From Diplolepis rosae (lineage: Eukaryota > Arthropoda > Insecta > Hymenoptera > Diplolepididae), in NCBI GenBank assembly GCA_030998225.1, contig JAPYXD010000161.1:1488001-1552000 (forward strand): a DNA stretch of 64,000 bases. The letters run 5' to 3'. Position numbers and translations under genes: made by a program. The notes below the pieces were generated by a model. That model ran no database searches and was not told the origin of the DNA. It saw only the letters and a list, made by a program, of their open reading frames with translations. This document shows positions 10,001 through 21,973 of the stretch, in pieces; within the stretch, counting starts at the first letter, position 1; each line of letters starts with the position of its first letter.

Positions 10001-11224
10001 AAGTTCCGTCACATTTCAAATAGTGAAAATAGAAAAATTGTTGTAAGAGCAATAAACTATATTAAATGTCGTAATAAAAACATTCCTGTACAATATTCCG
10101 AAAGTAGTTCGTTACTTATTCACAGAAGAAACTAGTTACCACCACCGTTACCTGAGAATGTAACTATTTAAAGTAACTAGTTATTTACCATGGCCGTCTC
10201 ATTTTATTTCAATTTAATCCAGATTTTACTAAGAATCAACTGTGTCTTTTCCCTGTGCGTTATTAATTTTATATGTAATCACCACGCTTTACCGTTAAGT
10301 ATGTGTATTTGTTTATTTGTCTAGCGTCGTGGCACCCGCCGGACGCCGCGGTGCGCTGAGCGTGGCTACGCGCGCGTCCGGCAGAAAGCAACATTTAATT
10401 AAATTTTAAAAAAACGACGGTGTTGCTCAAAAAATTTTTTTCATACGATAGTTGCTCACTATTTAAGGGTTCTTTTCGTGTAAAAACTAAGGGAAAATTG
10501 CGTGGAGAAAGCACTTAAAAATGCATTTGTTTATGAAATTGTTATAAAAAAATTGTTAAATAAAAAATTTTTTCACATCGCATTAAATCATTTAAAAGGA
10601 CCATCATTCATTTAACAATCCTCAAAATTTCATCAAATTTGCGATAGAATTATAATTGTTATGAATATTTCAATAAAATGGTGCATAAATGTTTAAGTTA
10701 TGAAAAAACTATTAAACAATTGGAATATATGCACAAAACTTGGAAGAAGTATTTGTGGGTGCTGGCCCTCCAAAACGGAAAAATCGATTGCGCGATTCGT
10801 AACTATGCGAAAAATGAGGGGGCCACTTCAGAAATTTCGACTCCCTTCCGAAAGCAAAATTTAGCATCTCAGTTTCTGCTGAGCAGCACGAAAATGCTGA
10901 TTATTAGCATTTACTTTTTTACGTGTAGAGGGACGCTTTTCCGTCAAAAATGATTTTCGGACTTCCACTGGCGTATCTTCGTCTTCATAGACTGACACTT
11001 TGCTTTAAGATTTTTTGGCACATCATATTAGTAGAGCCAATTCTCGCCACCCGTTGCTAACATCCTTGAAAGTCGCATACTCAAAGCGCTTAAGCATTTT
11101 TTTGTGCCGCACTACCTTAGTATGCTTCTGCTCTTCCGTTAATGAATGGGGCACCCAAAGTGAGAAAACCTTCCTCATCCACAGGTGGTTGTGCAGAAGA
11201 ACTTATATTTCAGCCATTCATTGC
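9904..11224. repeat. Outer segment B of the palindrome, left arm
   Basis: This 1.3-kb non-coding segment is mirrored at 17547-18868. It holds the GC-rich hairpin at 10338-10382, a GTAACTAGTTAC-type motif near 10130-10180 (repeated in 27020-27080), and AT-rich DNA. The small open frames (10678-10953, 11015-11227) resemble nothing known. On the opposite strand a short frame rich in Asp, Glu and Lys (VSVYEDEDTPVEVRKSFL, near 10935-10995) looks like a decayed coding fragment of unknown origin. Confidence 0.65.
10338..10382. other. GC-rich hairpin
   Basis: GCCGGACGC at 10338-10346 pairs perfectly with GCGTCCGGC at 10374-10382. Four further G/C pairs (CGCG/CGCG) follow after a one-base bulge, leaving an 18-base loop. 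In a region above 65% AT this is conspicuous. An inverted copy sits at the matching place in the right arm (about 18390-18434). It may be a replication or terminal hairpin of the parent element. Confidence 0.6.
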
Positions 11225-11924
11225 TAGTAGTTATACAATGCCGGTTCTAGATGCAAATTCCTGTAACCGACATTTACCGACATCGAGAAGCTTCGATTGG
11301 TTCTGTTCCAAGCTAAGTCTGGAAGTTTCAAGAAGGAATTCGAAGCATATGACGTCACACTATACCCTTGATAAATTTTTTATTAATGAATGGGGGTGGG
11401 GTGGGGGTGGGGTGGGGGTATCTTTCTCGGGAAACGTTTATTTCAAAGACTTTAGGAGTTGGTTTAACCTCTGTACGTATGGAATGTAAAGGAGAAATGT
11501 TAAAAAATATTTCCTAGAAAAATAAAGGCATGTGACGGACAAATATTGAAAAAATATTTCTCAGAAAAATAAAGGCATATGGTTAATTTAAACGCTCTCA
11601 GGATGTTTAATATAATAAATTTGATAAAATTTTTTTCTGATTAATTTAGACGTGGGGTATGTGTGAAATGATTTCGTTTTTAGAGCTTGGATTGTTTATG
11701 CTAATAAAATTGATATGACATCTCCCAGTTAGACTGCAGTAATCTGATATCTTACGTCTATGACATTAAATCACATTCGGGATATGTGAACAATAATACC
11801 CCTCTTTGTTTAAAACGAAGATAGAAACATTTACCATTATAAAAAGATGCATCTCACTGTTAATAAGAATCATTTTGTTATTGAAGTCTGAATCTTTCAC
11901 TTGTATTTTGTATAAAGAAAAGTC

Positions 11925-14129
11925 ATGGATTCTGAATATTACAAGAGACTTATTAGGATTATGGACCAAGCCTATCAATTATTAAAATACAATTCAAGTT
12001 TCGAATTGTATGAAAAATGGTTGAAATTAGGTAAACGAAATATATGTTTAATAAATAAATTTTTTAAATTGAACAAAAATAAGTTGTCAGTGCATGAGAA
12101 GATGAGGATAACATCTACACTTGGAATACTGAAAGCATTAAACACTAAAATAAACTAACTACGGAAGAAAGGAAGAGGTACAGCACTATCGAGTCAAGAG
12201 GAAAGGAGAAGAATAAGGTGGGAAGATTTAGAGACTGCTTTTCAGAATAGAATTAAAACGGGTTCTATTGTTAATTTAACACATATAGATTTAAAACATT
12301 TTTTGGAAGATGATAAGTTATTAACAATTAAAAAAATAAACAGTGTTTTAAGGCAATATCCAAATTTGAAAATTAATGTAATTTTATATGGTAAATTAAA
12401 AACTTTAGTAGAAGGGAAAATGGATGAAGCTATAAAGTATTTCAACACAAAGAACGATATTATTTCTCAATCAACAGATTTAGATGCGTGGTATGATGAA
12501 AAAGTAAAAGATCAGCTTTTAGTAAATGCTGAAGAATTTCAGGAAGAAAATTCTGGTTGGTCTTTAATTGAAATTATGAATTTATTAGTAAATATAAATA
12601 AATATGCCCCTTTTCAAATTGGATTATCAACGTACAACAATTTACCAAAGTATATTCAAACACAAAAGGCAGTGGTTAATATAAAAAATAACGATCCTTA
12701 TTGTTTTTTGTGGTCAGTCACGGCAGCATTGAATCCCGTAGAAAATAATGCATGCTTAATGAGTTCTTATCCTCATTTTAGTGAAGTGTTAAAATACGAT
12801 AACATAAAGTTTCCAATCAGTTTTTCTGACATCAAAAAGTTTGAAAAAATGAATTGTTTAAGTATAAACATTTATGGTGAAGATAATGAAAAATCTAAAA
12901 AAACAACAGAAATCGTTCCTTTTTATATAAGTCAGGAAAAATCAAATTTACCTGTAATTCATCTTTTAATGATTGAAAATACTTTAGTCGATGTTAATGA
13001 AGAAGATTATATTGGTGATGATGAAATTGATATTTCTAAACCAATTTATCATTTTTCATGGATAAAAAATTTATCTAGATTAATAAGTTCACAAGTCACA
13101 AGAAATGAGCATCGAATTTTAATATGTGACAGATGCCTATGTCATTTTAGTTCAGAAAAGTCTTTTCGAAGTCATATATTGACATGTCAAAATATAAATA
13201 AATGTAGAATGATTTTACCAGATCATGAAAATAATATTTTGAAATTTAAAAACTATCAATATAAAGAAAAGGTGCCTTTCGTTGTATATGCTGATATTGA
13301 ATGTCTTCTGGAGCCAGTGGTTGACTCACACATGAATACATCTCTTTATCAAAAGCACGTTCCTACAAGTGTCGCTTATAATGTACTATGTAGTTTCGAT
13401 AATTCAATTTCTAAAATTAAACTTTATCGTGACAAAGACTGCATTGAGTGGTTCATAAATGAACTAAAATATTTGGCTGAAAAAGTAAATGAGTATTTAA
13501 AAATTATAGTACCAATGGAGCCTCTAACTAATCAACAAAAACAAGAATTTAAATTTGCAAAAATTTGTCACATTTGTGAAAATCCTTTCAAAATTGATAA
13601 TATCAAACACCGTGATCATTGCCACTTTACAGGCAAATATCGCGGTGTTACTCATCAGGGTTGCAATATAAATTACAAGAATGCACACGTGATTCCAGTA
13701 GTTTTTCATAATTTATCAGGATATGATTCCCATTTTTTTATCAAAGCTTTAGCGACAAGTTTTGAGGGAAATGTCAGTTTATTACCAATAAATAAGGAAA
13801 AATACATTTCGTTCACAAAAAATGTTGAAAAAACTAATGTAAAGCTACGATTTATTGACTCTTTTCGATTTATGCCGAGTAGTCTTGAAAAATTAGCATT
13901 ATTTCTCAATAATGATGAAAAAATAACAACAAAAAGACACTGTGTGAATGATAATGAATTTAATTTACTGACTAGAAAAGGTGTATTTCCATACAGTTAT
14001 ATTGACAATTGGGAGAAATTAGAAGAACATCAATTACCCCCAAAAGAGGCTTTTTTCTGTAAATTAAATAATTCAAGTGTTTCTAATGAAGATTATCAGC
14101 ATGCTCGTAGAGTTTGGGAAACAATGTAA
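11925..14129 (+). pseudogene. Protein-primed family B DNA polymerase gene, copy C
   Basis: The frame starts at ATG 11925, has the same TAA (12156-12158) as copy A, and is then open to 14129. Visible domains in order: the DPYCFLWSVTAAL block; a C2H2 finger CDRCLCHFSSEKSFRSH; exonuclease motif I YADIE; an HNH-like insert with CHICENPF and DHCHFTGKYRG; and exonuclease motif II HNLSGYDSHFF. The gene is cut after RRVWET, where the palindrome centre begins. Exonuclease motif III and the whole polymerase palm are therefore absent. Such genes replicate protein-primed linear DNA of Polintons and adintoviruses. Truncation plus the shared stop make this copy non-functional. Confidence 0.85.
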
Positions 14130-16847
14130 TTATTCTTGGGTAATAGAGTTGTCATCAGTTTTGAAATTTTGCATTTTGAATTGGGGGCTATGAAATACAG
14201 ATGAATTATCAGGAATGTTTAAAAAATCAATCATTGAAAAATCTTCTACCCATTCAAAATTTCTGTAAGGTAAAAACTCACTCATAGCTGCACCGTACTG
14301 ATTATTAATATCAAAGTAAATAATATATGATTCAGGTAAATTTGGATCAAAATTGGACTCCATATATCGATTATTTGCTTTTGCATATCTATTCGAGCAT
14401 TGAGAGACACCACCTCTAATAGCACTTTCGATGAACAATAACATTTCAGGATCGGTCAACAATTCGAGTTCTATTTTAGTAAATTTTAACATTGCATCAA
14501 AAGCAAGTCCAGGTGCCGTGTAATAATGCAATGGATCTAAATTATATGTTTTTAAACAATGGTGTCTAAAATTTTCAAAAATATCAGATAAAAGTAGGAC
14601 ATCAGTTTTGAGGTAAAGATCTGAATATTCACCTAAAGTTTTCAAGTTGAAAGTTTCCCAAACTCTACGAGCATGCTGATAATCTTCATTAGAAACACTT
14701 GAATTATTTAATTTACAGAAAAAAGCCTCTTTTGGGGGTAATTGATGTTCTTCTAATTTCTCCCAATTGTCAATATAACTGTATGGAAATACACCTTTTC
14801 TAGTCAGTAAATTAAATTCATTATCATTCACACAGTGTCTTTTTGTTGTTATTTTTTCATCATTATTGAGAAATAATGCTAATTTTTCAAGACTACTCGG
14901 CATAAATCGAAAAGAGTCAATAAATCGTAGCTTTACATTAGTTTTTTCAACATTTTTTGTGAACGAAATGTATTTTTCCTTATTTATTGGTAATAAACTG
15001 ACATTTCCCTCAAAACTTGTCGCTAAAGCTTTGATAAAAAAATGGGAATCATATCCTGATAAATTATGAAAAACTACTGGAATCACGTGTGCATTCTTGT
15101 AATTTATATTGCAACCCTGATGAGTAACACCGCGATATTTGCCTGTAAAGTGGCAATGATCACGGTGTTTGATATTATCAATTTTGAAAGGATTTTCACA
15201 AATGTGACAAATTTTTGCAAATTTAAATTCTTGTTTTTGTTGATTAGTTAGAGGCTCCATTGGTACTATAATTTTTAAATACTCATTTACTTTTTCAGCC
15301 AAATATTTTAGTTCATTTATGAACCACTCAATGCAGTCTTTGTCACGATAAAGTTTAATTTTAGAAATTGAATTATCGAAACTACATAGTACATTATAAG
15401 CGACACTTGTAGGAACGTGCTTTTGATAAAGAGATGTATTCATGTGTGAGTCAACCACTGGCTCCAGAAGACATTCAATATCAGCATATACAACGAAAGG
15501 CACCTTTTCTTTATATTGATAGTTTTTAAATTTCAAAATATTATTTTCATGATCTGGTAAAATCATTCTACATTTATTTATATTTTGACATGTCAATATA
15601 TGACTTCGAAAAGACTTTTCTGAACTAAAATGACATAGGCATCTGTCACATATTAAAATTCGATGCTCATTTCTTGTGACTTGTGAACTTATTAATCTAG
15701 ATAAATTTTTTATCCATGAAAAATGATAAATTGGTTTAGAAATATCAATTTCATCATCACCAATATAATCTTCTTCATTAACATCGACTAAAGTATTTTC
15801 AATCATTAAAAGATGAATTACAGGTAAATTTGATTTTTCCTGACTTATATAAAAAGGAACGATTTCTGTTGTTTTTTTAGATTTTTCATTATCTTCACCA
15901 TAAATGTTTATACTTAAACAATTCATTTTTCAAACTTTTTGATGTCAGAAAAACTGATTGGAAACTTTATGTTATCGTATTTTAACACTTCACTAAAATG
16001 AGGATAAGAACTCATTAAGCATGCATTATTTTCTACGGGATTCAATGCTGCCGTGACTGACCACAAAAAACAATAAGGATCGTTATTTTTTATATTAACC
16101 ACTGCCTTTTGTGTTTGAATATACTTTGGTAAATTGTTGTACGTTGATAATCCAATTTGAAAAGGGGCATATTTATTTATATTTACTAATAAATTCATAA
16201 TTTCAATTAAAGACCAACCAGAATTTTCTTCCTGAAATTCTTCAGCATTTACTAAAAGCTGATCTTTTACTTTTTCATCATACCACGCATCTAAATCTGT
16301 TGATTGAGAAATAATATCGTTCTTTGTGTTGAAATACTTTATAGCTTCATCCATTTTCCCTTCTACTAAAGTTTTTAATTTACCATATAAAATTACATTA
16401 ATTTTCAAATTTGGATATTGCCTTAAAACACTGTTTATTTTTAATTGTTAATAACTTATCATCTTCCAAAAAATGTTTTAAATCTATATGTGTTAAATTA
16501 ACAATAGAACCCGTTTTAATTCTATTCTGAAAAGCAGTCTCTAAATCTTCCCACCTTATTCTTCTCCTTTCCACTTGACTCGATAGTGCTGTACCTCTTC
16601 CTTTCTTCCGTAGTTAGTTTATTTTAGTGTTTAATGCTTTCAGTATTCCAAGTGTAGATGTTATCCTCATCTTCTCATGCACTGACAACTTATTTTTGTT
16701 CAATTTAAAAAATTTATTTATTAAACATATATTTCGTTTACCTAATTTCAACCATTTTTCATACAATTCGAAACTTGAATTGTATTTTAATAATTGATAG
16801 GCTTGGTCCATAATCCTAATAAGTCTCTTGTAATATTCAGAATCCAT
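14130..16847 (-). pseudogene. Protein-primed family B DNA polymerase gene, copy D
   Basis: This is the inverted partner of copy C and the longest copy. It shares the early TAA and has two length changes in A runs relative to C: two bases missing near 16440, and one near 15927 just before MNCLSINIYG. Each shifts the frame. The long piece (15926 to 14130) keeps the C2H2 finger, YADIE, the HNH-like insert and HNLSGYDSHFF. It then continues through exonuclease motif III (YLKTDVLLL), the TAPGLAFDAML block and palm motif A (YFDINNQYGAAM) before ending at a stop near the palindrome centre. Palm motifs B and C and the thumb are missing. A relic of a Polinton/adintovirus-like element. Confidence 0.85.
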
Positions 16848-17546
16848 GACTTTTCTTTATACAAAATACAAGTGAAAGATTCAGACTTCAATAACAAAAT
16901 GATTCTTATTAACAGTGAGATGCATCTTTTTATAATGGTAAATGTTTCTATCTTCGTTTTAAACAAAGAGGGGTATTATTGTTCACATATCCCGAATGTG
17001 ATTTAATGTCATAGACGTAAGATATCAGATTACTGCAGTCTAACTGGGAGATGTCATATCAATTTTATTAGCATAAACAATCCAAGCTCTAAAAACGAAA
17101 TCATTTCACACATACCCCACGTCTAAATTAATCAGAAAAAATTTTATCAAATTTATTACATTAAACATCCTGAGAGCGTTTAAATTAACCATATGCCTTT
17201 ATTTTTCTGAGAAATATTTTTCAATATTTGTCCGTCACATGCCTTTATTTTTCTAGGAAATAATTTTTAACATTTCTCCTTTACATTCCATACGTACAGA
17301 GGTTAAACCAACTCCTAAAGTCTTTGAAATAAACGTTTCCCGAGAAAGATGACCCCCACCCCACCCCCACCCCACCCCCATTCATTAATAAAAAATTTAT
17401 CAAGGGTATAGTGTGACGTCATATGCTTCGAATTCCTTCTTGAAACTTCCAGACTTAGCTTGGAACAGAACCAATCGAAGCTTCTCGATGTCGGTAAATG
17501 TCGGTTACAGGAATTTGCATCTAGAACCGGCATTGTATAACTACTA

Positions 17547-18868
17547 GCAATGAATGGCTGAAATATAAGTTCTTCTGCACAACCACCTGTGGATGAGGAA
17601 GGTTTTCTCACTTTGGGTGCCCCATTCATTAACGGAAGAGCAGAAGCATACTAAGGTAGTGCGGCACAAAAAAATGCTTAAGCGCTTTGAGTATGCGACT
17701 TTCAAGGATGTTAGCAACGGGTGGCGAGAATTGGCTCTACTAATATGATGTGCCAAAAAAATCTTAAAGCAAAGTGTCAGTCTATGAAGACGAAGATACG
17801 CCAGTGGAAGTCCGAAAATCATTTTTGACGGAAAAGCGTCCCTCTACACGTAAAAAAGTAAATGCTAATAATCAGCATTTTCGTGCTGCTCAGCAGAAAC
17901 TGAGATGCTAAATTTTGCTTTCGGAAGGGAGTCGAAATTTCTGAAGTGGCCCCCTCATTTTTCGCATAGTTACGAATCGCGCAATCGATTTTTCCGTTTT
18001 GGAGGGCCAGCACCCACAAATACTTCTTCCAAGTTTTGTGCATATATTCCAATTGTTTAATAGTTTTTTCATAACTTAAACATTTATGCACCATTTTATT
18101 GAAATATTCATAACAATTATAATTCTATCGCAAATTTGATGAAATTTTGAGGATTGTTAAATGAATGATGGTCCTTTTAAATGATTTAATGCGATGTGAA
18201 AAAATTTTTTATTTAACAATTTTTTTATAACAATTTCATAAACAAATGCATTTTTAAGTGCTTTCTCCACGCAATTTTCCCTTAGTTTTTACACGAAAAG
18301 AACCCTTAAATAGTGAGCAACTATCGTATGAAAAAAATTTTTTGAGCAACACCGTCGTTTTTTTAAAATTTAATTAAATGTTGCTTTCTGCCGGACGCGC
18401 GCGTAGCCACGCTCAGCGCACCGCGGCGTCCGGCGGGTGCCACGACGCTAGACAAATAAACAAATACACATACTTAACGGTAAAGCGTGGTGATTACATA
18501 TAAAATTAATAACGCACAGGGAAAAGACACAGTTGATTCTTAGTAAAATCTGGATTAAATTGAAATAAAATGAGACGGCCATGGTAAATAACTAGTTACT
18601 TTAAATAGTTACATTCTCAGGTAACGGTGGTGGTAACTAGTTTCTTCTGTGAATAAGTAACGAACTACTTTCGGAATATTGTACAGGAATGTTTTTATTA
18701 CGACATTTAATATAGTTTATTGCTCTTACAACAATTTTTCTATTTTCACTATTTGAAATGTGACGGAACTTTCAAAGACCCATCGCTAACCTACCCTCAA
18801 GAAGCTGAGGAAGTTGTTTGACGGTAAACAGAAAAAGTAGACAGAGAGTAAGATAGGTTTGTAAATTA
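17547..18868. repeat. Outer segment B' of the palindrome, right arm
   Basis: Reverse complement of 9904-11224, including the GC-rich hairpin near 18390-18434. Nothing in it is recognisably coding. Confidence 0.7.
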
Positions 18869-18929
18869 TGTTATGAGAAATAAAAAAATTAATACAGATA
18901 GAAATAAGCGTTATGGTGCAGTCTCCTGA

Positions 18930-19020
18930 ACGCGTGGAGCAGAAAACCATAAGAGTGGAAAAAGACACACAGATACATCTCTCTTTTTCTCTCTTATGAT
19001 TTTCTGCTTTACGCTTCGAT
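18930..19020. repeat. Small hairpin
   Basis: GCAGAAAACCATAAGAG near 18938 is mirrored by CTCTTATGATTTTCTGC near 18994-19010, with one mismatch, around a 35-base loop. It could be a solo MITE remnant. Confidence 0.5.
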
Positions 19021-19099
19021 GAGACTTCACCTTTAATCATATTTCATAGAAAATATTTATCATATTTATGAAAGTAATGATACTCAGGCGGAAAAGTCG

Positions 19100-19395
19100 C
19101 ACTTATGCCGGACCTTACGAATGGCATAGTACCGCGCCAGTTGTAAATGAGGAGCAATGCCAATAGTGATTAGTACTGCCTCAGTATGGAGTCCAAGTGC
19201 TGGCTAGAAGCCGACTTGGGGATTTATGCCGAGTGTTGACGCGGTACTGGTTTAGTACTGCCCCAGTATGGAGTCCAAGTGTTGGCTAGAAGCTGACTTA
19301 GGGATTTATGCCGAACGTTGGCGCGGTACTGGTTTAGTACTGCCCCAGTACCAACGGACAGCTTCCAGACGAGTGACATTTTGTACTATTACCAG
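19100..19395. repeat. GTAC-rich tandem repeat, 82-bp unit
   Basis: TAGTACTGCC(T/C)CAGTA starts at 19171, 19253 and 19335, giving an 82-bp period over about 2.5 units. Each unit also carries GCGCGGTACTGG and GGCTAGAAGC. The GTACC/CAGTAC vocabulary recurs at 26690-26985, so both belong to one repeat family. Confidence 0.7.
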
Positions 19396-19930
19396 CACCG
19401 CACTAATATACAATGATAAAAATGATTACTTCTAAAATGTATATAAATTTTTTTATTATGTAATGTTCTTTAATTCAAAAATTTGATCTGTTTCTTTCAA
19501 AAATATTTTATTTGATAGAAAATCGATTAAATAATTAAAACTCTTAAAAATTTTAATCATAATCATAAATTGGCATAAAATTTAATAACTCCCGATTACG
19601 CGGGGCCTATACACTTTCTAGACGGCCCTGCCGTGGTTGCTGGTTATAAGCGCTATTTTCTTTCTTGTATTCGAAGCGTGCGCAGCCGAGAGGATTAGTC
19701 ATTGGGTTAGTAATGCGTTAATTATAAGTAGGAGAGGGTTCGAACCCGCAGCGTTAAGAATAATTTTTAATACTGCCTAAACGAGCGTTTGTGTAGTTTA
19801 GAGGGGGGTATGTGTTTGTAGGTAAGTGTGTATATAAAAATAGTAAGTTATTGTATACTTGAAAGTAAATAAAGTTTTTAAATCTACTAAGAATATTCAT
19901 TGATTCAACTCCTGCTCTTATTTGATTTAA
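19396..19930 (+). repeat. Interspersed repeat with tRNA-like core, copy 2
   Basis: Diverged copy of 3558-4095 with the same order: AT-rich lead, tRNA-like core with B box GGGTTCGAACCCGC (19737-19750), GT-rich tail and AAAGTAAATAAAG. It ends just before the TIR element at 19934. Confidence 0.65.
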
Positions 19931-20015
19931 CTACACGGAGAAAAATGGTTGAAGTAATTTAACTCAACTTCCGATCAAATTTGGGACATAAGGACAAGTT
20001 AGAAGTTATTTAGTA

Positions 20016-21456
20016 AGGTAATGGAACCAATACTCGATCAGCATCCGTGTAGATTACGGAAAACGATCTTCCAAAGTGTATAGCATTAGAGTAATAAATT
20101 AAACTTTTGTATATATATTGTAGAAGAAGGTTTTGTTTATCGAATTCAACACGCAAACAATTTCTTTGTGTCGTTTTGTAAATGAATTAGGCGTTTTTAA
20201 AACATTACTTTTGGGTACCAATACTCGATCACCGAAAACCCCGCGAAACCAGTAGTCGATCATCAAGGGACCAATAGTCGATCAAGTCATTTGTCACATA
20301 ACCTCAAAAACATATATGGAAAAATTAAAGCATTTATGTGAAAATTTTTGAAAAATATCACTTCTTTTAGTTTTCACTAATCGAGCACCATAAAACTTCG
20401 ACCAAAAGTTAAAAAACTCACTTTTAAGAATAAAAAAAAACAAACACAGCATCGCGCTAGGCTGATCGACTTTTGGTTCCCCTTCGCTTTTTGTATACCA
20501 AAAGACGATCAGCATTTTTTACATATTTAATCAAATTTATGATTATAATTACCTCTCTGTAATAATAGTAAAAGCTTTCATAGGTCTGGTAATGCCTTCT
20601 CTCATGCGATTTTTCCAACTTCTCCCTGATTATCGTCCAACTTAGCACGGACACATGAGTCGGCGGCACCACTGACCGACGGCGCAGGCGACTGTAACGC
20701 ACGAAATTCAACGAGCGCGTAGGGGAATAGTATATTATGTGCCTAGGAACACAATGAGGGTGATTGCGTGACGAGCGACAATGTTCGCAGGAAATCGAAG
20801 CCAAGGCGTAGTCGAGGCGTAGCCGAGACGTAGCTGAGGCAAAGCCGAGACGAATTCGAGGCGCGATCAGTCCTGCGAGCATTGTCGCGAGTCTCGCAAT
20901 GTCCCGAATTGTGTGCATTGGCACATATTCTATTTTATGTGACTGTGGTGCGGATACGAGTTTTTATGCGTACATTGGAATCTAATCTAGTACTTATTGT
21001 AGTTGTTTGCTGCGCTAGTTGTACGAAGCGGTCGCAAATTGGCGACTAGTCCCGGCCATTTTGATTTTATCGGTCTTGTGTAGTAGTCAGCGCTAACGCT
21101 GTACGAAGAAGAAGTGAGAAGAAGAATAAGAAATGGATTGCGTTCCGCTGTCAGACTATAATGCACATGCGCAGTTCAATTTCTACATTGTATTCCTCTG
21201 TAACGGAATATACAACATTGCTTTACTCTCAGCTGTAACAAAAAAACGAGTTTCCGCGGCTGAGGCACATAAATATTTTTCTCCTACACTATGTTATATT
21301 TTTGAATAATAATTGGGCAGTATAATATTGTTAAATATTTTCTATAAATGTTACAAATTTTTTTCAGTATTTTGCTTTTTTGAATTCATAATAAACATGA
21401 TTTCATACCGAAGTGATCGAGTATTGGTTACTGATCGAGTATTGGTTCCATTACCT
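20016..21456. mobile_element. TA-target element with CCAATA-CTCGATCA subterminal repeats
   Basis: A 26-bp perfect TIR begins AGGTAATGGAACCAATACTC at 20016 and its complement ends at 21456, flanked by TA on both sides (20014-20015, 21457-21458). The related locus at 53334 has the uninterrupted target with a single TA. The motif CCAATA(C/G)TCGATCA recurs inside the left end (20028, 20219, 20246, 20271) and in inverse form at the right (21413-21445), as binding-site arrays do. The middle (20640-20930, 21000-21130) is unusually GC-rich and contains repeated CGAGGCGTAGC-like words. No transposase was seen. TIR design matches the pogo-like element at 40071-42441. Confidence 0.8.
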
Positions 21457-21973
21457 TATCACTGTAATTATTTGTGATATATTAAATGTTCCAAAATGAA
21501 TCAAAGTTGAGTAAAATTCAGGAGTGTAGGGTGAAGTTTGAAAGCGTGCATTAAAAGTTCCTAAATATACATAATATTACTCGTAGTATAATTATAAAAA
21601 AAACCAATATTTTATTAAATCACAAAAATAGTAGAGCTATTCGTTCATTCTACTCTACGCTTCAATCGAGAGTTGAGTAAACCGTGAATCGTAAGATTTA
21701 TTCCACCAGCTATATCTATTCACGCAGGGACGAATGAAAGTAATCTGTGCCTTGGCCATACATAAAAAATTTTTAATTTCAAAAACGTCTTGAATTTTCA
21801 GCATACTGATGTTCCACGTTATTATACTTGGTAATCAAAATCAACTAAAAACATATACAAAATACAATTACAGTATTTTTAATTTAAAATATGATTGGCT
21901 ACTACTGAATGATGTGTATGAATGTATCGGATGACTAATGGCAGGCTCGAGGTAAGAATTTTTTTTTATTTAA

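Larger units (their letters stand above)
9904..18868. mobile_element. Giant imperfect palindrome built from pPolB element sequence
   Basis: Left arm 9904-14122 (4219 bp) and right arm 14653-18868 (4216 bp) are inverted copies. Every stretch I compared was identical or differed by single bases or 1-2-bp indels. The unpaired centre, 14123-14652, is the extra 3' part of the polymerase gene in the right-hand copy. Both outer ends stop at the same base, TAATTTACAAACC at 9904 and its complement at 18868. This fits either a terminus of the element or one duplicated segment. A TA on both sides (9904-9905, 18867-18868) is compatible with a TA target but is not conclusive. Confidence 0.85.

Noticed and set aside
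14866..15251. Two plus-strand frames in copy D (also antisense in copy C)
   Set aside because: Antisense shadows of the polymerase gene.
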